Source: an uncultured Clostridia bacterium (lineage in GTDB: Bacteria; Bacillota; Clostridia; Oscillospirales; Oscillospiraceae). Taken from it: DNA of 17,370 nucleotides. Of the stretch, positions 1-6,925 are shown piece by piece; within the stretch, counting starts at the first letter, position 1; each line of letters starts with the position of its first letter. The notes under the pieces were generated by a model, which saw only the letters and a program-made list of their open reading frames with translations, made no database searches and had not been told where the DNA came from. A program made the translations under genes and the position numbers. The stretch lies in assembly GCA_946006895.1 (NCBI GenBank), contig CAMFZO010000013.1:1-17370 (forward strand). Reading direction: 5' to 3'.

Positions 1-523
1 CGACAAGCTGGTCAATGATGCCGCCGATGAGGAAGACGAAGATACCGCGGGACTGATAGCCCTTGACGGTCTCGACGGCTTCCTCCGCAGAGGGAGCCGC
101 GCCAATCATGACGACAAAGCCGGGGATGTCGCCGGTGACCAGGGGAACGCCCAGCTCACGGACCTCGGCGTCGGAGAAGTGACCGTGGTAGACGGTGCCC
201 TCATAGGGGGTCTCGCCGCGGGCGTACTTGCAGGCCTCGATAAGCTCGGCGGCAATGGCGGTGGCCACGCCGGAGGAGAAGATGGAGGCGGTGCGGTTTT
301 CCCGGGTGAGCATGGCCTTGACATCGGTCAGGACGGCCTTAAGCTCACCGAGATTGGTGATCTTTTTGCCCAGATAGGCATAGACACAGGCCAGATAATA
401 GGCCGTGGAGGGCATGTTGAGCGGCGCGGCCTCTCCCAGCTCGGCGACGACGGCATTGACCTCCGCCTCCGCCTTGGCGAACATCTCGTCCGAACCGCGG
501 AATACACGTTCAAAAAGTGCCAT
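1..523 (-). CDS. acsB: Acetyl-CoA synthase (CODH/ACS beta subunit), N-terminal part
   Basis: This is the N-terminal 174 residues of acetyl-CoA synthase, cut by the left edge of the window. The enzyme makes acetyl-CoA from CO, a methyl group carried by the corrinoid protein, and CoA. The identification rests on similarity to the first domain of the Moorella enzyme, for example ALFERVFRG near the start and PSTAYYLACVYAYLGKKI after it, and on cooS and cooC directly upstream. This domain forms the CO tunnel and contacts CODH. The A-cluster cysteines lie in the missing C-terminal part. I chose the ATG at 521-523 because AAAGGA ends 8 nt upstream. An in-frame ATG three codons earlier overlaps that ribosome site. 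The N-terminus is shorter than in Moorella by roughly 15-20 residues. The gene is separated from cooC by 424 nt of hairpin-rich DNA, unlike the tight cooS-cooC junction. Confidence 0.9.
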   Translation of the reverse strand, partial: MALFERVFRGSDEMFAKAEAEVNAVVAELGEAAPLNMPSTAYYLACVYAYLGKKITNLGELKAVLTDVKAMLTRENRTASIFSSGVATAIAAELIEACKYARGETPYEGTVYHGHFSDAEVRELGVPLVTGDIPGFVVMIGAAPSAEEAVETVKGYQSRGIFVFLIGGIIDQLV

Positions 524-554
524 ATGTTTCATCCTTTCAGATCTGTTGGATTGT

Positions 555-573
555 CGCGGCGGCGGCCGCCGCG
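555..573. repeat. GC-only palindrome upstream of acsB
   Basis: A 19-nt GC-only inverted repeat, with arms CGCGGCGGC and GCCGCCGCG around one G, lies about 30 nt upstream of the acsB ribosome site. In the acsB transcript it would form a very stable stem and could act as a 5' end stabiliser or processing stop. That role is inference. Confidence 0.5.
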
Positions 574-613
574 TAAGGCTGCATGGGAGTTCCGTTCTAT
601 GGAGAATCTGCAC

Positions 614-691
614 GGGCGGACAGAGTCGTCCGCCCCTACGAACGGTTTTTGGAACTGCTTTTATAAATTCTAATCAGTGCGCGGAACGCAC
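614..691 (-). repeat. Mosaic palindromic repeat, copy 1
   Basis: Read on the minus strand, this copy has a GTGCG-type hairpin (677-691), an AT-rich spacer of about 40 nt, the word CGTAGGGG, and a hairpin with an 8-bp stem (614-621 with 628-635) around the loop AGAGTC (plus strand). The spacer and CGTAGGGG align with the minus-strand reading of 4399-4475, where AATTCCAACAAACATTCG matches AGTTCCAAAAACCGTTCG here. The first hairpin carries one stem mismatch that the related copy at 17219-17235 does not have. No coding capacity is evident. Confidence 0.65.
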
Positions 692-723
692 ACCACACTT
701 CTTAGTTCTTATACTAGAATCGG

Positions 724-919
724 ATAAAAAGGTTAAAAACCTTTTTATAGCGCCGAAGGCGCGTCAGATTCTGCATGAGACGGCACAGCGTGCGCCAGCA
801 CGATGTGAGTGTGCGAAGCACACGGGATTCTTGATTAAACTTTTTAATCAAGAATCAGTATTAGTTTCCCCTGTAGGGGCGGACGACTCTGTCCGCCCAT
901 CGTGCGCAAGGCGCACGAT
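724..919. repeat. Chain of hairpins, mostly with three-base loops
   Basis: Consecutive inverted repeats fill the cooC-acsB gap. An 11-bp stem with loop AAA spans 724-748. A 5-bp GCGCC stem with loop GAA spans 750-762. A 5-bp CGTGC stem with a 4-nt loop spans 789-802. A 6-bp GTGTGC stem with loop GAA spans 809-823. A 14-bp perfect stem starting GATTCTTGATTAAA with loop CTT spans 826-856. An 8-bp GGGCGGAC stem with loop GACTCT spans 877-898. A 9-bp ATCGTGCGC stem with loop AAG spans 899-919. No ORF fits the region. Because the chain sits inside the CODH/ACS operon, it would be transcribed between cooC and acsB and could affect processing or relative expression. That consequence is inference. 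Confidence 0.75.
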
Positions 920-947
920 CATATATATACGGCGGGCGGGAGCGCTC

Positions 948-1712
948 TTACTTTTCGTCCAGCTTCGCTTTGATGGCGCGGATCTCCTCCAGCGCCGTGG
1001 GGGAGCAGTCATAGGGGGACAGGCCCTTCCGGTCGGCGTCGATGACCTCGGCGTTGTAGCTGATAAAGCCCAGCAGGTCCTCGGCGGGGATCCGGCTGCG
1101 GATGAAGTCCCGGTCGCTCTCGTCGCGGATCTTGTTGGCCACGACCTCCACGCGGGTGATGCCGATGTCCCTTGCCAGCTCCTTGACCCGGGTATAGGTC
1201 TGGATGGAGCGGGCACCCGGTTCGATGACCACGATGAAGCGGTCCATCATGCTGGCAGTGCCCCGGCCCAGATGCTCCAGACCGGCCTCCATGTCCATGA
1301 TGACCACGTCATCCCTGCGGAAAACCAGGCTGGACAGCAGGGCCTTGAGCATCACGTGCTCCGGGCACACACAGCCGCTGCCGCCGGTATCCACGGTGCC
1401 CATGACCAGCAGCTTGACGCCGTTGACGTCCTTTGCCAGCTTGTCGGGCAGGTCGGACACCTGGGGGTTGAGCTTATAGAAGGTGTTGCTGTCGTTGGCG
1501 CCGGTGCGCTCCTTGGCAAGCTCCTTCATCTTGGAGACGGGAACGATGGCGTTGACCTCCTCCTCGCTCAGGCCCAGGGCAAGCCCCAGATTGGCGTCCG
1601 GATCCACATCCGCCGCCAGCACCGTGCGTCCCTCGGCGGCGTAGAGCCGCGCCAGGGTGGAGGCCAGAGTGGTTTTGCCCACGCCGCCCTTGCCGGTGAT
1701 CGCAGCCTTCAT
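948..1712 (-). CDS. cooC: CooC/AcsF-type nickel-insertion ATPase for CO dehydrogenase
   Basis: This 254-residue MinD/NifH-like ATPase is expected to load nickel into the C-cluster of CODH (or the A-cluster of ACS) using ATP-driven dimerisation. The deviant Walker A motif GKGGVGKTT is at residues 7-15, DVDPDANLG is at 35-43, and MDMEAGLEHLGRG follows as the Walker B/switch region. Cys114 and Cys116 form the CXC metal-binding motif (GCVCPE) diagnostic of CooC, where two subunits share one nickel ion. Length is normal for the family. The ATG lies 3 nt after the cooS stop and only a weak GGGGAT site precedes it, so translation is probably coupled to cooS. CooC versus the ACS-specific AcsF cannot be separated by eye; its position between cooS and acsB fits either. 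Confidence 0.92.
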   Translation of the reverse strand: MKAAITGKGGVGKTTLASTLARLYAAEGRTVLAADVDPDANLGLALGLSEEEVNAIVPVSKMKELAKERTGANDSNTFYKLNPQVSDLPDKLAKDVNGVKLLVMGTVDTGGSGCVCPEHVMLKALLSSLVFRRDDVVIMDMEAGLEHLGRGTASMMDRFIVVIEPGARSIQTYTRVKELARDIGITRVEVVANKIRDESDRDFIRSRIPAEDLLGFISYNAEVIDADRKGLSPYDCSPTALEEIRAIKAKLDEK

Positions 1713-1715
1713 GGA

Positions 1716-3614
1716 TCAGATCCCCAGAGCGGCGCGCTTGGCCTCGATGCACTCGATCATCTTGTCGCCCAGCTTTTCAATATCGGTCTCGACGACGAAT
1801 CTGGCCTCGACCCAATCCTTGACGCCGTGCTCACCCTGCAGCAGGGCGGTGACTTCCTCGCTGCCCTTGGTGTAGGGATCGACGCCCAGGAAGGTCTCGA
1901 TGCCCGTGGCCACGACGTAGTTGCCGATGGAGACGGCCTTTTCGCTCATCCACTCGGGTGCGCAGCCGACAACGGGAACCTGGGAGATGTTGACGCCCCA
2001 GTCCTTGGCGATGTCGGAGGCCAGGATCATCATACGGGAAATATCGACGCAGGAGCCCATGTGCAGCACCGGCGGGATGTCCACCAGCTCGCAGACACGC
2101 TTCAGGCCCTCGCCGCAAAGCTCCTTGGCAGCCTTGTCCATCAGACCGGCCTTGGCGGCAGCCTGTGCCGAGCATCCGGAGACGATGAGGATGATGTCGT
2201 TTTTGATGAGCTTCTTCATCAGCTCAATATGGGCGGTGTCGGGACGGACCTTGGGGTTATTGCAGCCGACCATGGCAACGGCGCCGCGCAGAACGCCGGA
2301 CTTGACCACGTCCACCAGGGGCTTGGTGGTGCCGGTGACGTCCACATGGCTGTTGGTCACGCCGTCGAGACAGCCCTTGATGGCCTCGACGGAGTAGCCG
2401 ACGGTGGCCTTGGTCTTGAGCTGCGGGATATTGACCATGCTCTGGTCACGGTTCTTGAAGTTTTCAACGGCCATTTTCACGATGGCCTTGGCATTCTCTC
2501 CGGCGTTTTGGGCGCTGAAGCGGATAAACTCGGAGTCCGGCATACGCGCAATGGGAGAGGTGGTGATGAATTTCGTATGGAAGCACTTGGAAAGGGGCCC
2601 CAGTGCGGGGAAGATGCACTGCACGTCCACAACGATGGCCTCGCAGGCGCCGGTGAGGACGACATTTTCCTGAGAGAGGAAGTTGCCCGCCATGGGGATG
2701 CCGTGACGCATGGCCACCTCGTTGGAGGTGCAGCAGACGCCGGCGACATTGATGCCCTTGGCGCCCATGGACTTGGCATAGGCGATCATCTCCGGGTCGT
2801 TGGCATAGAAGACGATCATCTCCGACAAGGAGGGGTCATGACCGTGGACGATGATGTTGACCATGTCCTTTTCCATAACGCCGATGTTGGCGGTGGTGTC
2901 CACGGGCTTCGGCGTGCCGAAGAGGACGTCGGAGAACTCCGTGCCCATCATGGAGCCGCCCCAGCCGTCGGACAGACCGGCGCGCAGAGACTGACGGATC
3001 AGAGCCTCGGGCAGGGATGAGCAGCCCATGTGGGTCATGTGCAGGGACTGGGAGACCTCGCGGTCGATGGCGCGGGGCTCGATCTCGGCGTCATGCCAGA
3101 GCTGCTGGGTGTGCTCGGGAGCGCGCTTGAGGAAGCGCTGGACACCGAAGGGCTTGCCGTATTCCATCAGGCCGGTCTCGGCAACCTCGTGGGCCAGATC
3201 GTAGATGTCCTTGCCCTCGGTCTCGATGCCCCATTCGGTGGCGATGCGCTTGAGCTTTTCCGGGTCCTTGACGGTGTAGTTGCCGCCCTCACGGGTCTGG
3301 TAGAGGGTGTGGCAGATCTCGCGGCCGTGGTCGGAGTGGGTCGCCGCGCCGCCTGCGGTGAAGCGGAGGTAGTTTCTTGCGACAATGCCGTGGACATCAC
3401 AGCCACAGATGCCTCTCGGGGCCTTGGGGGTGATGCGGCAGGGGCCCATGGAGCAGATACGGCAGCAGGTACCCGATTCGCCAAAGCCGCAGTGGGGGGT
3501 CTGGTTCTTGACGCGCTGCTGCCAGCTGTCCGCACCGACCTTTTTGCCGTTTTCCAGCAGGGAAGAGGTGGCCTCCTCCATCTGTTCCACGGTGATGTAG
3601 CGTTCTTGACTCAT
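1716..3614 (-). CDS. cooS: Ni-Fe carbon monoxide dehydrogenase catalytic subunit
   Basis: This 632-residue anaerobic CODH (CooS, called AcsA when paired with ACS) interconverts CO and CO2. All cluster ligands are visible. Cys42 and Cys50 would bridge the D-cluster of the homodimer. Cys51, Cys54, Cys59 and Cys70 bind the B-cluster. The Ni-Fe-S C-cluster has His257/His259, Cys294 or Cys295, Cys333, Cys451, Cys481 and Cys522. The proton-relay residues His93, His96 and Lys559 are also present. The ATG at 3612-3614 was chosen because AGGAGG precedes it by 10 nt and MSQERYITVEQ fits a CODH N-terminus. The reading frame stays open upstream to 3854, but that part is leader sequence with no family similarity. 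With cooC 3 nt downstream and acsB next, it is the carbonyl branch of the Wood-Ljungdahl pathway. Confidence 0.96.
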   Translation of the reverse strand: MSQERYITVEQMEEATSSLLENGKKVGADSWQQRVKNQTPHCGFGESGTCCRICSMGPCRITPKAPRGICGCDVHGIVARNYLRFTAGGAATHSDHGREICHTLYQTREGGNYTVKDPEKLKRIATEWGIETEGKDIYDLAHEVAETGLMEYGKPFGVQRFLKRAPEHTQQLWHDAEIEPRAIDREVSQSLHMTHMGCSSLPEALIRQSLRAGLSDGWGGSMMGTEFSDVLFGTPKPVDTTANIGVMEKDMVNIIVHGHDPSLSEMIVFYANDPEMIAYAKSMGAKGINVAGVCCTSNEVAMRHGIPMAGNFLSQENVVLTGACEAIVVDVQCIFPALGPLSKCFHTKFITTSPIARMPDSEFIRFSAQNAGENAKAIVKMAVENFKNRDQSMVNIPQLKTKATVGYSVEAIKGCLDGVTNSHVDVTGTTKPLVDVVKSGVLRGAVAMVGCNNPKVRPDTAHIELMKKLIKNDIILIVSGCSAQAAAKAGLMDKAAKELCGEGLKRVCELVDIPPVLHMGSCVDISRMMILASDIAKDWGVNISQVPVVGCAPEWMSEKAVSIGNYVVATGIETFLGVDPYTKGSEEVTALLQGEHGVKDWVEARFVVETDIEKLGDKMIECIEAKRAALGI

Positions 3615-3637
3615 AAGTAGTGATCCTCCTGAAGATC

Positions 3638-3660
3638 CTCCCCCGGCGGGGGAGTTTTTT
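3638..3660. promoter_or_regulatory. GC hairpin next to the cooS ribosome site
   Basis: A 7-bp perfect stem CTCCCCC/GGGGGAG with loop GGC (3638-3654) is followed on the plus strand by six T. On the plus strand it looks like an intrinsic terminator, yet no plus-strand gene ends here. In the cooS mRNA the same hairpin sits 7 nt upstream of the AGGAGG site (3625-3630). It could therefore influence translation start or block antisense transcription into cooS. Confidence 0.5.
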
Positions 3661-3696
3661 CCGCACGAAAGGCACGGAAAGCCCGCCGGAAGGCAC

Positions 3697-3727
3697 AAAA
3701 AATTGACGATACCCGTGGGTGGTATCG
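3697..3727 (-). promoter_or_regulatory. Possible attenuator hairpin in the cooS leader
   Basis: The inverted repeat CGATACC/GGTATCG (3707-3713 and 3721-3727, 7-nt spacer) lies in the cooS leader. In the cooS direction it is followed after TCAA by a run of six T (3697-3702), giving a weak intrinsic-terminator shape. It falls between the predicted start of transcription near 3835 and the cooS start codon. I recognise no known riboswitch class. The stem is short and the T run is 4 nt away, so the call is tentative. Confidence 0.35.
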
Positions 3728-3841
3728 AGTTCGTAGTTTGGACCGCCGGATGGGAGCGGACGAAAGCTGCGTTACGAAGGAAACGACCGCAAAACGGCTT
3801 CCGGACGCGTCCCCCCCTGGGGGTTCCAATTTTCCGCATTG

Positions 3842-3870
3842 ATTTTACCAGCAAAGCATGGAAAAGTCAA
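3842..3870 (-). promoter_or_regulatory. Sigma-A promoter for cooS-cooC-acsB
   Basis: On the minus strand TTGACT (3865-3870) and TAAAAT (3842-3847) are separated by exactly 17 nt, a near-consensus vegetative promoter. Transcription would begin near 3835, giving a leader of about 220 nt before the cooS ATG. A second TTGACA lies 15 nt further upstream (3880-3885) without a matching -10. Confidence 0.7.
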
Positions 3871-4165
3871 TGGAGGGAATGTCAAAAAACGACGATTTTT
3901 TCAGGGTTTTTCAGGGATTTCCAATAAATTCCATGTGACGGCACCGGGCAGGCGGAGAAGCCCCGCTGCGGAGGAACGCAACGGCTTCCGCAGCGGGAGG
4001 CCGCATACTGCGCCGCTTCCGGCAGGAAATTCCGTCCAAAGGGAAAATTTTTTCATTTTTATGTGGAATTTTCGGAGAAACTATAGTACAATGACCCGTG
4101 CTGCGCCGCCGACACCTTGCGTTTCTGAAAAAAGTGTGGAACCAAAACGGAAAAGCGACGACTAA
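3871..4165. other. Gene-free stretch upstream of the cooS promoter
   Basis: No credible ORF, tRNA or known RNA motif is seen. The one clear structure is an 11-bp perfect stem CCCGCTGCGGA/TCCGCAGCGGG (3962-3972 and 3987-3997) with a 14-nt loop. It has no T run on either side, so it is not an evident terminator. The flanks at 3885-3910 and 4035-4095 are AT-rich. Confidence 0.5.
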
Positions 4166-4170
4166 GAATC

Positions 4171-4445
4171 AGTGACCGGTGAACAGTGAAAAGTGAATAG
4201 TGAATAGTGAACAAGTGATGTGTGCGCTCCGCGCACGGATCAGATTTACGGCGCGCCTGGTGGTCGCGCCCTACGCCAAGTATGGAATCTCTGCGTAGGG
4301 GCGGCACCCATAAAGGGCACGCCGCATCCGTAAGGCTCGTTCCTCGCCAACGGCTGCGCAGCTATCAGCCGCCCGTTGGAAAGCAGCCCCATACTATGCG
4401 GGCGGCTGATAGCCGCCCCTACGAATGTTTGTTGGAATTGCGTTA
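4171..4445. repeat. Mosaic palindromic repeat, copies 2 and 3
   Basis: On the plus strand the element opens with GTGAA-type heptads (4174-4217). A 17-nt word (4220-4236) follows, with stem GTGCGC/GCGCAC and loop TCC. Next come a 12-nt spacer (4237-4248), a GGCGCG/CGCGCC hairpin (4250-4270) and CTACG. A second unit holds a 15-nt inverted repeat (4361-4375 with 4399-4413, GCTATCAGCCGCCCG) and an 8-bp stem GGGCGGCT with loop GAT (4400-4418), also followed by CTACG. A reversed GTAGGGGCGG lies near 4296-4305. No gene is supported here. Confidence 0.7.
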
Positions 4446-4459
4446 AAATGTTTTCATTC

Positions 4460-4567
4460 GTCTGCGAAGCAGACACATCCGTTATTCACTATTCACTGTT
4501 CACCATTCACTATTCACCATTCACTATTCACTATTCACCATTCACCATTCACCATTCACTGTTCACT
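4460..4567. repeat. Hairpin plus 12-unit heptad array RTTCACY
   Basis: A stem GTCTGC/GCAGAC with loop GAA (4460-4474) is followed by twelve uninterrupted heptads (4484-4567), each fitting RTTCACY. Only the first and last bases vary, and the junction dinucleotides are TA, TG or CA. Positions 4460-4504 recur in reverse complement at 17264-17308 with a single mismatch over 45 nt. Such heptad arrays can be mistaken for CRISPR, but there are no spacers and no cas genes. Confidence 0.85.
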
Positions 4568-4649
4568 GAACAAAGCAGCCCCTTATCAGCTTTTGTCAAA
4601 ATATGCCGCGCCAAACCGGCAGCGGCGGAAAAATATTAGGAGGTAACAA

Positions 4650-5222
4650 ATGAAAAAGATCATCACCCTGTTTCTTGCACTGCTGCTGGTGTTCTCCCTG
4701 ACTGCCTGCGGCGCCGACAGCGAGCCGGAGGTCACAGAGCCTTCCACCGCGGAACAGACCGCCACCGTCCAGCCCACGGAAACGGAGGAAGCCACCGAGG
4801 CTCCCAGCGTTACCGAGGACAGCGCTTCTCCCGCGCAGACCCTCTTTGCCCAGTTCAAGGAAATGATGAACGGCGGCGAGGACCTGACGACGGAGGAAAT
4901 GGCCAACCGGCTTATCAGCAACGAGATCATCCCCTTTGCTCCCATGGTCATGGCAGTGGAGCCGGGCTACCTCAACGGCTTTGCCGAGGAAATCACCGGC
5001 TTTGCCGAGGGCGCGACCTTCGGCCCCATGATCGGCACCATCCCCTTTGTGGGCTATGTCTTCCGTCTGGACGCCGAGGCCGATGTGGACGCCTTTGTGC
5101 AGACGCTGAAGGATCAGGCCATGCTCAACTGGAACATCTGCACCCAGGCCGATGAAATGCTCTGCGACGCGGTGGATCACACGGTGTTCTTCGTCATGAG
5201 CCCCGCCGGCTTCGAGGGATAA
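4650..5222 (+). CDS. Secreted lipoprotein of unknown function
   Basis: This 190-residue protein has a lipoprotein signal. A lysine pair and a hydrophobic stretch (residues 2-17) lead to the lipobox LTAC, with the lipidated cysteine at residue 20. Residues 21-63 form a Thr/Glu/Pro/Ser-rich linker, as in many clostridial envelope lipoproteins. A compact C-terminal domain follows (64-190) with FGPMIGTIPFVGYVFRL and two cysteines (NICTQADEMLCD). The size and layout recall small clostridial lipoproteins such as DUF4358, but I cannot confirm that assignment. Start: ATG with AGGAGG 7 nt upstream. It is on the same strand as the MBOAT and DHHW genes, 288 nt upstream of them. No convincing terminator lies between, so a shared role at the cell surface is possible but unproven. 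Confidence 0.85.
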   Translation: MKKIITLFLALLLVFSLTACGADSEPEVTEPSTAEQTATVQPTETEEATEAPSVTEDSASPAQTLFAQFKEMMNGGEDLTTEEMANRLISNEIIPFAPMVMAVEPGYLNGFAEEITGFAEGATFGPMIGTIPFVGYVFRLDAEADVDAFVQTLKDQAMLNWNICTQADEMLCDAVDHTVFFVMSPAGFEG

Positions 5223-5339
5223 TCCCTGCGAACCCCACAGCGGGCGCGGCCGCGAAAAACGGACCGCACCCTCTGTTTTTTGGTGAAAGAAAACCACCAG
5301 CCCGGTGGTTCCAAAAAGATTTCGCTATGTCGAGTCCCG

Positions 5340-5430
5340 CCGCAGCGGAAAGCCTCCCTCTGATGAGGGAGGTGGATTCGCCGTAAGGCGAAGACGGAGG
5401 GAGAGAAACAAGAAGAGAAAATCTCTCCCC
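5340..5430. repeat. Dispersed repeat with a CCTCCCTC hairpin
   Basis: The unit holds an 8-bp stem CCTCCCTC/GAGGGAGG with loop TGAT (5353-5372). A 6-bp stem TTCGCC/GGCGAA with loop GTAA follows (5377-5392), then an 8-bp stem GGGAGAGA/TCTCTCCC with a 15-nt loop (5399-5429). From memory, similar units (CCCTCTGATGAGGG core followed by a coding-like GGAGGGAG tail) are common between genes in Oscillospiraceae. The rest of the 288-nt gap shows only short hairpins, for example AACCACC/GGTGGTT near 5293-5311. Confidence 0.6.
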
Positions 5431-5510
5431 CAGTCTTTTTGCTACCTGAAATGTAGGGGGCTGGTGCATACCACCGGCGGTGGTTATAATCAGGAAAGGA
5501 GGCGCGACCC

Positions 5511-6911
5511 TTGGTTTTTTCCGGCATCCCTTTTTTGTATTACTTTCTCCCGGCGACGATCCTGCTCTATCTGGCCGCGCCGCGCAAGCTCAAAAACGCC
5601 GTGCTTCTGCTGGCAAGCCTGGTGTTTTACGCCTGGGGCGAGCAGCGCCTCGTCCTCCTTTTCGCCGCGACCATCCTCCTCGGCTGGCTGCTGGGCCTGC
5701 TGATCGAACGGTTCCGGGAAAAGGTCTGGAGCCGGGTCTTTCTGTGGCTGTCGGTGCTGACGACACTTGGCCTGCTGGGCTATTTCAAGTACGCCGACTT
5801 CTTTATGGAAAGCCTGAACAGCGCCTTTGGACTGTCCCTGCCCCTGCTCCGGGTGGCGCTGCCCATCGGCATCAGCTTCTACACCTTCCAGATCCTCAGC
5901 TATACCATCGACGTCTACCGGGGCGACGTGGCCGCCCAGAGAAATCTCATTGATTTTGCCGCCTACGTCTCCATGTTCCCCCAGCTCATCGCCGGGCCTA
6001 TCGTCCGCTATTCCGACATTGCCGGACAGCTCACAGCCAGGACCCACCGGCTGGATAAGGTCGCCTCAGGTGTCCGCCGCTTTTTGGTGGGCCTGGGAAA
6101 AAAGGTGCTCATCGCCAACGTGCTGGGGCAGCTTTGCACCCAGTTCCGCCAGACCTCCCAGCCGTCGATCCTGTTTCACTGGCTCTACGCCGTGGCCTTT
6201 ATGCTCCAGATCTACTTCGACTTTTCCGGCTACAGCGACATGGCCATCGGTCTGGGCCGGCTCTTCGGCTTTGACTTCCCGGAGAATTTCAACTACCCCT
6301 ACATCTCCAAAAGCATCACGGAATTCTGGCGGCGCTGGCACATGACCCTTGGCTCCTGGTTCCGGGACTACGTGTATATCCCCCTGGGCGGAAACCGCCG
6401 GGGGATCGGGCGGCAGCTTTTCAATATCCTCGTGGTCTGGATGCTGACCGGTCTGTGGCACGGCGCGGCGTGGAACTTCGTGCTGTGGGGCATCTTCTAC
6501 GCCCTCCTGCTGACGGCGGAAAAGGTGGGGCTGAAAAAAGCCCTCGACACCCACGGCGCTCTGGGCCATGTCTACGTGCTGCTTGCCGTGCTGCTGGGCT
6601 TTGTCCTCTTCAACGCGGACAGCCTGGATCAGGCGGCACAGGATATTGCCGGGATGTTCGCTTTCGGAAAACTGCCGCTGTTCTCGGCGGAGGCCGTCTA
6701 TTATCTGCGCTCCTACGGCGTGGTGCTGCTTCTGGCCGTCCTCGGCGCGACGCCCCTGCCCAAACGGGTCATTGCCGCGCTGTCGGAGAACCGGAAGCTC
6801 ACACGGAGCTGGAATGTGCTGGAGCCGCTCCTGCTCACCGGCCTGCTGCTGGTGGTGACGGCCTATCTGGTGGACGGCTCCTTTAACCCGTTCCTCTATT
6901 TCCGTTTTTAG
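5511..6911 (+). CDS. MBOAT-family membrane O-acyltransferase (AlgI/PatA-like)
   Basis: This 466-residue polytopic membrane protein belongs to the AlgI/DltB branch of the membrane-bound O-acyltransferases. These proteins move acyl, usually acetyl, groups across the membrane for attachment to exported polymers. Visible signatures are FPQLIAGPIVRY (156-167), YFDFSGYSDMAIG (235-247), FWRRWHMTLGSWFRDYVYIPLGG (272-294) with His277, and the catalytic LTGLWHGAAWN with His317. The start is TTG at 5511: AAAGGAGG ends 8 nt before it, and the resulting MVFS start is typical of AlgI homologues. The stop codon overlaps the ribosome site of the DHHW gene, so the two are translated as a pair. The acceptor polymer cannot be read from the sequence; a wall polymer or exopolysaccharide is likely. 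Confidence 0.93.
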   Translation: MVFSGIPFLYYFLPATILLYLAAPRKLKNAVLLLASLVFYAWGEQRLVLLFAATILLGWLLGLLIERFREKVWSRVFLWLSVLTTLGLLGYFKYADFFMESLNSAFGLSLPLLRVALPIGISFYTFQILSYTIDVYRGDVAAQRNLIDFAAYVSMFPQLIAGPIVRYSDIAGQLTARTHRLDKVASGVRRFLVGLGKKVLIANVLGQLCTQFRQTSQPSILFHWLYAVAFMLQIYFDFSGYSDMAIGLGRLFGFDFPENFNYPYISKSITEFWRRWHMTLGSWFRDYVYIPLGGNRRGIGRQLFNILVVWMLTGLWHGAAWNFVLWGIFYALLLTAEKVGLKKALDTHGALGHVYVLLAVLLGFVLFNADSLDQAAQDIAGMFAFGKLPLFSAEAVYYLRSYGVVLLLAVLGATPLPKRVIAALSENRKLTRSWNVLEPLLLTGLLLVVTAYLVDGSFNPFLYFRF

Positions 6912-6925
6912 GAGGGGTGTGGCTT

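Noticed and set aside
405..3020. Plus-strand open frame of 871 codons opposite cooC and cooS
   Set aside because: It is the antisense shadow of high-GC genes. Its translation is low-complexity Gly/His/Asp-rich and matches no family, while the minus strand encodes complete CODH and CooC with all metal ligands.
3615..3854. Upstream extension of the cooS reading frame by 80 codons
   Set aside because: The extension crosses the promoter and leader hairpins and has no CODH similarity. A strong AGGAGG lies just before the ATG at 3614.
3930..4030. Structured non-coding RNA such as SRP or RNase P RNA
   Set aside because: Only one long hairpin is present and none of the conserved sequence motifs of those RNAs were found.
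4484..4567. CRISPR array
   Set aside because: The units are 7 nt and contiguous, with no unique spacers and no cas genes. It is a tandem heptad repeat.
5462..5490. Promoter with TATAAT just before the MBOAT gene
   Set aside because: The TATAAT at 5485-5490 has no acceptable -35, and the start of transcription would fall inside the ribosome site.
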